A stretch of 64,000 bases of DNA from Jacaranda mimosifolia (Eukaryota; Streptophyta; Magnoliopsida; Lamiales; Bignoniaceae): contig CM032124.1 of the NCBI GenBank assembly GCA_018894105.1, positions 6,309,501 through 6,373,500 on the forward strand, in the 5' to 3' direction. Shown in pieces: positions 47,178-59,616 of this stretch. The notes under the pieces are model-generated. The model saw only the letters and a program-made list of their open reading frames with translations, ran no database searches and was not told the DNA's origin. Made by a program: the position numbers and the translations under genes. How positions within the stretch are numbered: position 1 is the first letter of the stretch; every line of letters starts with the position of its first letter.

Positions 47178-50172
47178 AGTAGCGCCCCTTCTCAGGATAG
47201 CACTTAAGCTAAGGTACCACTCCAGTTCAATCTTAATTCAAGCTAAGGAATAAGCTATACAGTCAATAATCCCATCAGAAATTTTTTCAAAACTTATCAA
47301 AGACATATAGCATTTAATTTCAAACTTACCAACTCTTCAAAACATTAAATAAGTCATAATTCAACTTCTTACATCTAACAAAACATATACAGGCTTCAAG
47401 TCATCGACATCAATCATGATATATCACAATGTCACTAAATCCAATTAAAGCATTCAAGTGAACCCATTTAAACATCTAAGCGCCCATTCTAATACAAAAG
47501 GTATTTCTTCACTCCAAGTTAGAACCTCATATTCTTCACTTATACTTGTATGAGAAAATAAAGGAGAAACGAGGCGGTAATTCTAAAGGACTTAGTGAGG
47601 GAGAATTGTAACATAAATAATGGCGATCTGTCGATGAAGAAATTGACTCAACAGATCATCAATCAACAATTAACAAGAACACAACAGGATACATTCAAAT
47701 AGTCAGGAACAGTCTAAAAGGCATAATACAGTCGGTCAGTCAGATTACAGTCGGACAGAACAATCTCGAATAACGTTTACATTTCAGTCAGTTTTATCCA
47801 AGCGTGACATCTTGGTACATGACAGTTGCCAGCAAACGGTAGATGTCCAGGAATAGCCCTAACACATCACAGATAAATAGGCGGTAGATGTCTAGGAATA
47901 ACCCTAGAACATCAGACTTACAATTACTCAGGGAATAACCCCAAACATATCAGACTTACAAATACTCAGGGAATAGCCGTTGACATATCAGACTTACAAA
48001 TACTCAAGGAATAGCCCCTAACATATCAGATGTACAGACAAATACTCAGGGAGTAGCCCCTGACATATCAGACCTACTAACAAATACTTAGAGAATAGCC
48101 CTTGACGTATACAAACATATCCAAGCATTCCGCTGGGATTGGCACTTGGCACAAGTGCTATCTCCACACAAGTACAACAAGTATCTATCAATCAATCAAT
48201 TGGATTTGCCGACGAGGCGATACATGAACGACTATCACCTACAATCAAGCCAACATGACCAGACAACTTGATACAAACGAGCAAGTATGCCAGCAAGGCA
48301 TCTGATAACATTACGAGATGATAACAAGTACAAGACATGACCAAGTATCGATCAAGACAAGTACAAGCCAAGATAGTAGTAAGTTATGGGCGCTAGAACG
48401 AACAAGTACACCTCAAGCAATTACAAGCAGATACAATCAAGCAAGTTAACCCGCACAGTGGTTATGCCACAAGAACAGATAGGTATAGCAAGGCCAGAAT
48501 GGCATACCTTTAATGGGGTGTTCAAATCAGATAACAAATAACAAATCAGAATTCCAACACATTTTAGATTTCAAACAAACAGAGTACGGTATAGGAACAG
48601 AAAACCCACACATAGGCTAATCACAAATAACAGATAGTTAGAAAAGTTGCTAGATTGGCAGACTTTCACCTCCATTATCTCAGAGAAAGCTATCACAATC
48701 TACTGTCTACTAGTCCGTGGGTCCAAATTCCACATCACCTAATTCGAAAGAATAAGCTTACAATCAAATCTTCATTCACTCTAATAATCCTTAATAATCT
48801 CAAATAAACCATTAATAGTCCAAAATCACTAATTAGCCAATTACTCGATAGGTTTTAAGCTTAAACTTTACTATCTACCCAAAATGGCTGATAAAGTTGA
48901 TTATTTCCAAAATAGTCTCGGTTTGATAGCACGTCTAATAACTAAGCATAAACTAGTTCTTAATTACATAATCATTCTCGTAATATCATCCCAAAATCAC
49001 ACGAACGGTTCAATTACTATCACTTGGTTCCAAATCCATAAATCTACAAGTTAGGGTTTCAAATCCTTCAATTAACTTAATTAATCCCAAAGTTATCACT
49101 TTAATTTGAATTTGGGCTCACTAGCTCATATATATAGCTTATGCATGTCAGATACAATTCCAGATCATACATCAATTCATTATTCTCTTGCCATAATACA
49201 AGATTAAAAAATGTTTAAACGATACAAAACGGTACAAAAAGCTTAATCCTTAAACCCCCTATTACCCAAATTTTCTTATCGAGGCCTCAAAATCATGAAC
49301 CAGGAGTACCACTGCGATCGTAGGAATGAGAAAAAGAAACTGTCTTCCCACTGCCATCCGTCGTCTGTTGAAAAATATCACAACCCAACCACAAGCTGCG
49401 TTTCAGCTCAACAAATCCAAATCCCTGATTAATTTTTTCAAAAGCCACATGGAAAGCCTTTAATTTCTCTTCCGAATGCTCAGCACCACTAAGCTCCGCC
49501 GTTGCGGTTTTTCTTTAATCCCTCCATCCACGGTGGTCTGTTTGAGAAGGTAAAGCTACCGACGTGATCCTCAAGCTGAGCTCGTCAAAATGATACCTAG
49601 ATCTACCACAAAAGTCATCGAAACAAAGCAATCCGCCATCTCCGCCGTGGTCAACTTTCGATCCTTCGCTTCTTCACCGTCCGTCAGTGTTGGTGTGCAC
49701 ATGTGGTACCGGTGTGCTCACCGTGAGGAGAGAAAGAGATTGATTTGGTTAGTTTGGGTTCTCGTCGGTGGCTGGTGAAGAATTACCAGTGAGAGGGGAG
49801 AGTAATGCCTCGGTGAAGGAGAAGGAAAAAATGGGGTTGAAATGCAATTTCCCCTTATTTATATTAGATAATTTCTTAATTACAATCTGGCCCCTAAACT
49901 TTTGGCCGACCTTCAATCAAGCTCCCCCTCCCCCCCCAAAAAAAATGGATATACAACATAGCCTCATTTTGACCCAAAATATTAGCCATGCAATCCCAAA
50001 GTTTCCAAGTTTGGTTCAATCCAATTTCCTCAAATTGTAAATTGACCCCAAACTTCTCATTTTCTTGCAATCAAATTTGTTTATTTATTTTTCGAGCCCT
50101 AAAATCTGACCAATCAATATCTTACTTTTTAAATTCTTATCTTTTGAAATACCTAATTTTAGGGGTGTTACA
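47178..50172 (-). repeat. Gypsy 3' LTR
   Basis: Contains a minisatellite of about 40-bp units (ACTCAGGGAATAGCCCCTAA, 47840-48115) and a C-rich tract at 49922-49937. Plus-strand frames at 49590-50442 are LTR sequence. Confidence 0.9.
47840..48115. repeat. Minisatellite in the gypsy LTR
   Basis: About six tandem units built on AATACTCAGGGAATAGCCCC plus TAACATATCAGAC. The sister LTR has a related but rearranged array at 52670-52905. Confidence 0.85.
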
Positions 50173-52035
50173 ATCCTCCCCCCTTAAAAGAGTCTAGTCC
50201 CCACATTCTCATCCAAGTACTATTCCGACTAGCAGAGAATGAGTAGATTCGGTCTATCGATCTACATTATCTTCTTTATTACATTCTGCCAAGATTTCTT
50301 CTTCTCAAGTCCCGATGTATCTTCATGCCTTTCGAATGCATCGTATATCTTGACTTGTGTGCCTCACCAATATTCTTTCTTCCAACACACCTATTATCTC
50401 AATCACATATCGTCTCAGTACTTAAAATATTGTCCACTTTAGTTCGAACAAAGTGCATGCCTTTATATAAAAGATCATAAAGCCATTACAGCAACAAACA
50501 ACTAATAACATCACAAGTTCACACTTACATGATATTCACATAAAGGAGTAGTCAATATTCAAACTTAACGTGCTAGATTTCATAACTTATCATACATTCC
50601 CACGCAACTAGATATAGATTCACAAAACTTAAACACACTAGGTATGGACATAACTCATACGCCTGCTGTTCCTAAGACTTCGCCTAGGGTATGAAGCCAA
50701 AATATACTGTGTCGGACTTCTTCCTAAAAATCAAGAACTTTGACAGAACCTTTGGCCACTTGTTTTTCTTTTCCCGCCGATGTTGGACCTCTCCTATTAA
50801 GGCAATTTTTCAAGAAGTGTTGGTCGCTGCCATAGCCCATACATCTGCCTTGCTTTCTCCAACATCTTGACTCTTCATGGGTATGTGATCTACAGAATCC
50901 ACATTTCTTTCATGGCCTTTTTTGAGTCAGAATTGCAGTACCATCGATCTACCGGGCTTGAGGAATAGCATTTTCAACTTGTATCCTTGGTTGTTTCTCT
51001 CCAGCACTGCTTTGCTCCTAAGGGTGTGATCTTCCTTTTTGATTCTTATCTTTGATCTTCTGAATTTCTTGAAACTCTAATTCTAGCTGTAGTGCTCTGC
51101 TCATTGCTAAGTTGAAATTCGGTAGATCACATACGGCCAAACCCTGCTTGAGCTCTGGCCGTAGCTCCTGGATGAATCATCGAGCTTATCGACCTTTATC
51201 ATCTTGCATGTAGGGAGTATATTGTATCAGCAGGCTAAAAGTAGCCTCGTACTGACTTATAGACTGTACCCCTTGAATTAAAGTTCTCCCAAGTCCTGTG
51301 GGTCCCCATGATGACCCATCGGCATTCAATCATCTTCCACCAGCTGCGAGCAGGTCTTGATAGAAGAATAGCGAAATGAACCTTCGCTCATTTGGGTAGC
51401 GTAAGGTGTCGAATATATCCTCCAGACTCTCTACCCATTCCTCCACCTTTCTGTCATTCGGCTCTCCAAGAGACCTGTCTATTGATTCTGTTGCATCAAT
51501 CTTGGTCCCCTCTGATGTACAGGGTCTGTTGGCTGACCTACTGAAGGGGTTTGCGAGACCTCTTCTTCTCGCATGGCTTGAGAGTAAGCAGGAGCCTCTT
51601 GCCTTGGGATATGTCGGTCACCAACCCGACGCTCAGGAGGTCTTCCCTTTCGCCCGAGAGGTGTTTCCTACCGTCCAACTCTATGAGGAATGGGTGTACC
51701 AGAACTTCCTTGAGATGCCATCAACTCTGCTAACTCCTCCAAGCTTCTAAGGATAAAAAGAAGAAGAGTTAGAAGAAACCAAAACAAACTCAAGGATACA
51801 TAATTATAATCATCCTATAATATACGACAAAACCCCATAGACATCCTATAGTACTGAACTCATCTTCTAATACTAACTGATCAATTCATCTTCATTCCTT
51901 AAATCACACAGGATCTTTGCAATGCAAAACATAACAAAAATTCATACTCAAACTAACCTAATCAAAAGTTCAGTCACAAATCTCAATAATAGCCAAATGC
52001 CTAGGTTATCGACAAACTAAAGCTCTGATACCACC
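50173..52035 (-). pseudogene. Gypsy gag remnant
   Basis: Minus-strand frames, broken by several stops, give YEATFSLLIQYTPYMQDD, FIQELRPELKQGLAV and LQLELEFQEIQKIKDKNQ, the Retrotrans_gag core. CGFCRSHTHEESRC and CMGYGSDQHFLKNC follow, two decayed CCHC knuckles (the second has Tyr for Cys). The frame at 51406-51750 (plus) is antisense to it. Confidence 0.75.
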
Positions 52036-54942
52036 TGTAACGCCCCCTCTTGGGATAGCACCTAAGCTGAGGCACCACTCCAGTTCAATCTTAATTCAAG
52101 CTAAGGAATAAGCTATACGGCCAATAATCCCATTAGAAAATTTTTCAAAACTTATCAAAGACACATAGCATTTAATTTCAAACTTACCAACTCTTCAAAA
52201 CATTAAATAAGTCATAATTCAACTTCTTACATCTAACAAAACATATATAGGCTTCAAGTCATCGACATCAATCTTGATATTATCACAATGTCACTAAACA
52301 TCTGAGCACCCATTCTAATACAAAAGGTATTTCTTCACTCCAAGTTGGAACCTCATATTCTTCACTTGCACATGTTTGAGAAAATAAAGGAGAAATGGGG
52401 CGATCAGTCCAAAGGACTTAGTGAAGGAGAATTGTAACATAAATAATGGGGATCTATTGAGGAAGATATCGACTCAACAGATCATCAATCAACGATTAAC
52501 AGAAACACAACAAGATACATTCAAATAGTCAGGAATAGTCTAACAGGCAGAATATAGTCGGTCAGTCAGTCAGATTACAATCGGATAGAATAGTCCCAAA
52601 TAATGATTACATTTCAGCCAGTCTTATCCAAGCGTGACAGCTTGGTACACAACAGTCACCGACAGATGGTAGATGTCCAGGAATAGCCCTAGCACATCAC
52701 AAACAAACAAATAGTAGATATCCAGGAATAGCCCTAACACATCACAGATAAATTGATGGTAGATTTCCAGGAATAGCCCTATCACATCGACTTACAATTA
52801 CTCAGGGAATAGCCCCAAACATATCAGACGTACAGACAAATACTCAGGGAATAGCCCCTAACATATCAGACCTACTAACAAATACTCAGCAAATAAACCC
52901 TAACGTATACAAACATATCCAAGCATTCCGCTGGGATTGGCACTTGGCCCAAGTGTTATCTCTACACAAATACAATAAGTATCTATCAATCAATCAGTTG
53001 GATTTGCCGATGAGGCGATACATGAACGACTATCACCTACAATCAAGCTAACATGACCAAACAACCAGATACAAACGAGCAAGTATGCCAGCAAGGCATC
53101 TGATAACATTACGAGACGAGAACAAGTACAAGACATGACCAAATACCGATCAAGACAAGTACAAGACAAGATAGTAGTAAGTTCTGGGTGCCAGAACGAA
53201 CAAGTACAACTCAAGCAATTACGAGCAGATACAATCAAGCAAGTTAACCCTCACAGTAGTTATGCCACAAGAACAGATAGGTATAGCAAGGCCAGACTGA
53301 CAGACCCTTACATAGGTGTTCAAATCAGATAACAGATAACAAATCAGAATTCCAACACATTTCAGATTTCAAACAAACAGAGTATGGTATAGGAACAGAA
53401 AACCCACACACGGGCTTATCACAAATAACAGATAGTTAGAAAATTTGCCAGATTGGCAAACCTTTACCTCCATTGTCTCAGAGAAAGCTATCACAATCTA
53501 CCATCTACTAGTCTGCGAGTCCAAATTCCACGTCACCTAATTCGAAAGAATAGGTTTACAATCAAATCTTTATTCACTCTGATAATCCTTAATAATCTCA
53601 AATAAACCATTAATAGTCCAAAATCACTAATTAGCCAACTACTTGATAGGTTTTAAGCTTAAACTGTACTATCCGCCCAACATGGCTAATAAAGTTGATT
53701 GTTTCCAAAATAGTCTCGATTTGATATCAAGTGTAATAACTAAGCATAAACTAGTTCTTAATTACGTAATCATTCTCGTAATATCATCCCAAAATCACAA
53801 TAATGGTTCAATTACTATCACTTGGTTCCAAATCCATAAATCCACAAGTTAAGGTTTCAAATCCTTCAATTAACTCAATTAATCCCAAAGTTATCACTTT
53901 AATTCGAATTCGGGCTCACTAGCTCATATATATAGCCCATGCATGTCACATACAATTCCAAATCATACATCACTTCATCATTCTCTTGCCGTAATACAAG
54001 ATTAAAAAATGTTTAAATGATTCAAAATGGTACAAAAAGCTTAATCCTTAAACCCCCTATTACCCAAATTCCCTTATCGAGGACTCGGAATCACGAACCA
54101 AGAGTACCACTGAGATCATAGGAATGAGAAAAAGAAACTATCTCCTCGCCTCCATCCGCCATCTGCCGAAAAATATCACAACCCAACCAGAAGCTGCGTT
54201 TCAACTCAACAAATCCAAATCCCTGATTAATTTTATCAAAAGCCATTGCGAAAGCATTCAATTTCTCCTTCGAACGCTCAGCGCCACCAAGCTCTGCTGT
54301 TGCAATTTTTCTTTAATCCCTTCATCCATGGTAGTCTGTTTGAGAAGGTGAAGCTGCCGGCGTGATCCTCGAGCTGAGCCCGTCAAAATGGTACCTAGAT
54401 CTACCACAAAAAGTCATCAGAACGAAGCAATCCGCCACCTGCCGCCGGTGTTAGTGTGTGGATGTGGTACCGGCGTGCTCACCGTGAGAAGCGAAAGAGG
54501 TTGATATGGTTAGTTTGGCCAGTGAAGAATTGCCGATGAGAGGGGAAAGCAATGCCGAGGTGAAGGAAAAGGAAAAAAAAAGGGGTTGAAATGCAATTTC
54601 CCCTTATTTATATTCGACACTTTCTTAATTACAATCTAGCCCCCAAACTTTTGGCCAACCTTCAATGAAGCCCCCCCCCCCCTCCCCCCCCCCCCCCCCC
54701 CGCCTAAAAAAAATAAGGATATACAACATAGCCTCCCCTTGACCCAAAATATTAGCCATGCAACCCCAAAGTTTCCAAGTTTGGTTCAATCCAATTTCCT
54801 CAAATTGTAAATTGACCCCAAACTTCTCATTTTCTTGCAATCAAATCTTTTTATTTATTTTTCGATCCCTAAAATCCGACCAATCAATATCTTAATTTCT
54901 AAATCCTTATCTTTCGAAATACCTAATTTTAAGGGTGTTATA
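52036..54942 (-). repeat. Gypsy 5' LTR
   Basis: Pairs with 47178-50172. It has an expanded C tract (54671-54701, 12 C, T, 18 C) where the sister has about 15 bases. Confidence 0.9.
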
Positions 54943-55140
54943 TTTTCATTTCTTATCATATATTACATTTAAAATGATGGAAAATGGATTAGGCCATCTT
55001 GGCCAAATCTACAAACCAACTTGGCCCATGATACCATGTCGAGCCGCAAAGGTATCATGAGCCATAATAATGTGAAGCAAACAAAAGATAAGGCTTAAAA
55101 ATCTATTTATCATGCCTTATCATGTGAAGCAAACAAGCCC

Positions 55141-55395
55141 TTAATGAATTATAAATTAAATTTAAATTATTTTAAATGAATTTAATTATAAGAAGGATTT
55201 TATTTTTATCACTAAGCATGAGTAGGGACTAAAGATATTGAATGATTGACCAACAAAAAGTTATAAAAAGATAAAGAAGCTAGTATCATGAATTTCTATA
55301 TATGTGCCTGTACATTTATATATAAAAAAATTTCCTTTTGTTATATGAGTTTTTTTTAGATAATTAATGAATTTATTACATTTCTAATTCTTTTT
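55141..55395 (-). other. Outer edge of inverted unit C
   Basis: Minus-strand match to 33640-33900 of unit B; no gene. Confidence 0.6.
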
Positions 55396-55542
55396 TGAAA
55401 TAATATTTAATGTTATATGTGCCCAATTGGAGAGTGACACGTATAAAATAATATGCTCGTTATTCAAAATTTTCTATTTATCTTGAAATTTATTAAATTT
55501 AATTTCAAAAGATAAATAGTTAATTTTAATTAATACTCTAGT

Positions 55543-58500
55543 TGTAACGCCCCATTTTGGGATAGTCCTTAGCTACGGCGCCACTCTAATTCAAACTTAA
55601 TCTTAATCCATGAACAAGCAATAAGCCCAAAGCATTTCGACTTAACTTATCAATAGCAGCGGAAATTTCAAACTTAAATAACACGATAAGCACTTAAGGA
55701 CGTTCCATGATTCAATTTCTTACATCTAACATAACATGTATAGGCCTGAAGTACTCAACATCAGTTATAACAGATCGCAACGTCTTAAGTCCAGGCTTAA
55801 CATTCAGATGATTCAATATATACATTTAAACACCTAATCTATTAAAAAACATAATTTTCTCCAGTTCAAGCCAGAAGTCCACATCCATCACTTATCCCTA
55901 TCTGAGAAAATCTCAGTGATACGGGGGGTAAGTCCAAAACCTTAGTGAGGGATAGATATAAGAACAACAATGGGAATTTGTTGAGGAAGAATCAACCTAA
56001 CAGATCGTTAAATAACATACAATACAAGAATGTATAAAGAAACATGCAATTACAGGTTCGGTGAACAAGCATTAACGGATCCAAGAGTTCAAGTAGGTAC
56101 TAGCTCGGGGTTGTAACTGTCGGCTCGAACGGCCTGTTATTGTCTCAACCTATTCTGCTTGGGAGGTATAGAGCGTCTCAACCGATCATAGTTAAGAGAA
56201 AATGCAGACGGCTCGATCGGCTCAAATAACAACCCGACCTAAACCACAAAGTTACATATTCCTTATTACTCCATGAGCAGGACACAAAAATGGGGATGCA
56301 GACAAGACAAAATAAGCCCGAATATCATATGCAATCCAACAAGTCAGAGCAAAACATGCATATCTAATTCTCGTTATACTAGTCAAACAAGTACTTTTAT
56401 CAAAGCGTGACAGCTTGGTAGATAAGAGGTTGCAGATGCTCAGGGTAATGCCCCTGACTCACTGCTGATACCTAGGGGGGCACCTCTAACGGTGTCGCTG
56501 ATACTCGAGAAAAGCCCCCAACGAACCGCTAACATGTACAAGTATGTTTTAGCATTTCGCTAAGATTGGCACTCGACTCAAGCACATCTTCGTACATATA
56601 ATAGATATCAATCAATCGATTCATAATTCCCGACATATATCCAGATAACAGAATGATTAGATAACAAGACAACAACAGGTACCAATCAAGAACAAGTACA
56701 ATATCAGAACGAACATATAACAGACGATTATGTAACAAATTGAACAGATAATAGACGAGATGTTATAGGCGCCAGAACAGACAAGAACAAGTCATATCAG
56801 ATTAAGATCAAGAAATAACCCTCACATGGTGTACGAGTCAATTAACCCTCACAAGGATACAAGTATCAGGTCACAAATAACAACTGAACGCACGAGCAAG
56901 AATAATTTCAATATCAAGAACAAGTACTCAAGTGAGTGCGATTTCAATCAATCAAGAACAGTCAGTACAATCAAGTTGAACCCACACATGGGTCATTCCA
57001 CAAGAACATATATATATATATATATATATAAACAAGGCCAGAATGGCATACTCTCACCTCCGTAGTCTTAGAAAACTGCAGCCACAATCAGCAGTCTACT
57101 AGTTCGTTGGACTCATCACCTAAACATTAGAATAAATCCACAATTAAAATCCTTATCAATCTCCAATAATTACAATCTTGTCATTAATAGCCTAAAATCT
57201 CTAATTATTTGATTAATACAGTAGTTATAAAGCTTAAACGGTACTATCGGCCCAAAATGGCTAATAAAGTCGCCATTGCCAAAAATAATCGTAGTTTTCA
57301 TATCAAGTCTAATAACGGAACAAACGTAGTCCTCAATTACATAATTAGCCTTATATCGGTATCTCAAATCAAAATAAATGGTCCAGATATATTAATTATC
57401 CCAATTATTTCCACTTAGGTTCAAATCCCACAAATTCATAAAATTAGGGTTTTTCTTACTTAATAAACTCAATAAATCCCAAATTATCATAATTCAATAC
57501 AAATTCGGGTCAAAGACTCCGAAAAACATCCATGCATGTAGTATCCTCATTGCTAGATACACTTTAGAATTATTTCATGCAAAAATGCAAGAATTTAAAT
57601 GGATTAAAATGGTACAAAAAATCCTAAACCCAATACCGATCATTACCTCGAAATGTTCAATCGAGACCCCAAAATCACGAACAAAAAGTACCACCACAAT
57701 CACCACGATGAGAGGAAGAAACTGTTCTCAGGCCACCGCCACCATCCGCCGTCAACGAAAAATCTCAAGATTACCATCAACAGCTGTGTTTCAGCTCCCT
57801 GAACCAAATACCCAAACCAATTTTTCCAATTTCCATTGGGAAGGACCTCAATTGCAACTCTGATCGCCTAGCACCGTCGCTTGCCGCCGTGAAGTTTTTC
57901 TTCAGTTTCATCGCCGTCGGTGGCTAGAATCGAAAATTGAAGCCACCGCTGTGTTCCTTGAGCTAAACCCGTCCAAACCCATTGCCCAAATTTCTGATTT
58001 CATTGCCGATGACGTCGCATCATCGAGATCTACCATGGCCATGACTTTTGAGGTATTTTTTGACCGCTACGTTGTGCGGTTTAGGAAGAAAATGGTACCT
58101 TTGTGTTGACCGTGAAGAGAAGAACAATTTGGTATGTAATTTGTAAGATATTACCGTTCGCTGGAGGAGGTGGCTGGAGGAGGAAGAGGCAGTGGTTAGG
58201 GGGAAAAATGAAAATTCTAGGGGGAAAAACATATATATATATTCATCTTTCGATAATTGGATTTTAACCCCCAAATCTCTGCTCCAGCCTTCATTGGGGT
58301 CCTCCCAAAAATTGAACATCTTCAATTCAGCCCCTAAACTTATTAGTGCCTCACATTGACCCATTTGACCCAAAATAATTGCCATGCAACCCCCAAAACT
58401 TTGAAAAAGTGATTCGATCAAGTCTTGCTTAATTTCACTTTGACCCCAAAACTTTCAAAATGTTTGCAATCAAGTCCTTTTCATTTATTTTTCGAGCCCT

Positions 58501-58572
58501 AAAATCTGACCAATAAAAATCTTGATTTCCTCAATTCTTATTTTCCAAAATACCTATTTTAGGGGTGTTACA
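55543..58572. mobile_element. Solo LTR, TGTAACGCCCC family
   Basis: Begins TGTAACGCCCCATTTTGGGA and ends TTAGGGGTGTTACA. CTAGT lies on both sides (55538-55542, 58573-58577). The related LTR at 40870-41530 shows the empty target with one ACTAG (about 41382, minus strand). It is a diverged relative of the LTRs at 47178 and 52036 and has no internal region. Frames inside it (56826, 57585, 58020 and others) are not genes. An (AT)n tract lies at 57009-57030. Confidence 0.92.
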
Positions 58573-58855
58573 CTAGTATTTATTTTATGCTCAAACCAAA
58601 TATTGACAGGTGTCAAAAATGAAGTGTCTATGTTTGTAGAGCAATCAAATAAAAAATATTTGATATGATCCCTTGATATTTGATATTATCTTATCGAAGA
58701 GATAACCATAAAAAAATTCAAGTCAATTTGGAATTCTCCCATCAAGCATCTATATAAAGGGAGTGATCAAATCTTATTTGATGCATCAACAACAACACAA
58801 CATAAATCCCAACAAGTGAGAGAAAACTTTGAAAGAGTCTAGCAATTATCTCAAG

Positions 58856-59205
58856 CAAATTCAAGGAGATCCACGGCGTTCAAGGCATTTTTCGCGGAGT
58901 TCATTAAATTTTGGCATTTGATTCAAGGTCAAGGTGTGAAGCCCTCGAAATGGCATTATTTTCTTCAAATCAAATTCAAGAAGATCCACGGCATTCAAGG
59001 TGTTCTTTTCAGAGCTCATCATATTTTAACGTTTAATTCGATATTAAGGTGTGAAGCCCTCGAATTGGCGGTGTTTTCTTTAAATCAAATTCAATGAGAT
59101 CTACGGTGTTCAAGGCACTCATCGTGGAATTCATCAAATTTCAAGATTATATCTAGAAGGGAAGAATTAGAGAATTAGATTAGAGATTGAATCCACAATT
59201 GATAA
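58856..59205 (+). repeat. 115-bp tandem repeat in the LTR
   Basis: Units begin CAAATTCAAGGAGATCCACG at 58856, 58971 and 59086 and include GGTGTGAAGCCCTCGAA. The third is partial. Confidence 0.9.
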
Positions 59206-59287
59206 GTTTGAATTTCATTTCATTTGTATAGACTTTTCTTATCTTGTAATTTTATTTATTGCAAACAAAGAAAGGTTGTGCTTGCCA

Positions 59288-59616
59288 ATTTCTTCCAGTA
59301 GGACAATCTCTATTTCCCATCTCTTCCTTTCATCAAAATTGAAGTATCGAATGGCCGTAAACAAGACTGTCGCATTGCAAATTACTACCTTAAATTCCTC
59401 AAATATTGGAGTAAAAAGCATTGGCATCATCACAATAAGTATGTCCAAGAAGTTGCGATAATCTTCGGAGGTGGCTCATTCGCTTGCTGTGGAAAAGGTG
59501 TTGCCGCATTTTATTGATATAAATAAAGATGGTGGCGGCACAAAGTAAGCATATGCATCATCCGTTCCCCACTCAACATCAAATTTCTCGAGCATGGCAG
59601 TGGTGATGTTGACAAG
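59288..59616 (+). mobile_element. Gypsy leader region before gag
   Basis: Lies between the LTR and gag. No clear primer site was recognised and short frames have no matches. Confidence 0.45.

Larger units (their letters stand above)
47178..54942 (-). mobile_element. Ty3/gypsy element, gag only, with 3-kb LTRs
   Basis: LTRs at 47178-50172 and 52036-54942 have minus-strand ends TGTAACACCC and GGGCGTTACA. TTTTC flanks both sides (47173-47177, 54943-54947). Primer site TGGTATCAGAGC (minus, 52022-52033) matches the initiator-Met site, and polypurine AAGGGGGGAGGAT (minus) abuts the left LTR. The interior is only 1.86 kb and holds a decayed gag, without protease, RT or integrase. It is therefore a non-autonomous derivative. 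Very long LTRs suggest a Tekay/Del-like chromovirus origin, unproven here. Inserted into the MITE at 46910. Confidence 0.92.
46910..55140. mobile_element. MITE, GGGCTTGTTTGCTT ends, copy 2, split by gypsy element
   Basis: Left part 46910-47177 follows copy 1 (TGATACATAAGCTAGAAA, AATGTCCAAAA.GTC.TAACTTCTA). The right part 54943-55140 ends GTGAAGCAAACAAGCCC. TTAA flanks both sides, and unit B reads through at about 33893. About 466 bp once the gypsy element is removed. Confidence 0.85.
41801..55395 (-). repeat. Duplicated segment, unit C, inverted (with IMA copy 5)
   Basis: Reads on the minus strand as a copy of 33600-37780 (unit B). Blocks such as GAGGAGTTTATTCATTAGCT (41969, minus of 37600) and the CTTTTCTTTTCTTTTC block (46703, minus of 34085) are in reversed order. 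Removing a TAGGRGTG element, three MITEs and a gypsy element leaves about 4.3 kb. 43175-43880 holds the upstream region, with no gene. Confidence 0.8.
55396..59287 (+). repeat. Ty3/gypsy 5' LTR, split by a solo LTR
   Basis: Homologous (inverted) to 40870-41530; about 860 bp once 55543-58577 is removed. The difference from 661 bp is explained by two extra 115-bp units. The start at TGAAATAATATT is set by alignment and may be off by tens of bases. gag follows downstream, so this is the 5' LTR. Confidence 0.65.

Noticed and set aside
50239..50442. Plus-strand 67-codon frame with a hydrophobic start, looking like a small membrane protein
   Set aside because: Lies antisense within the gypsy interior next to the polypurine tract; composition explains the hydrophobicity.
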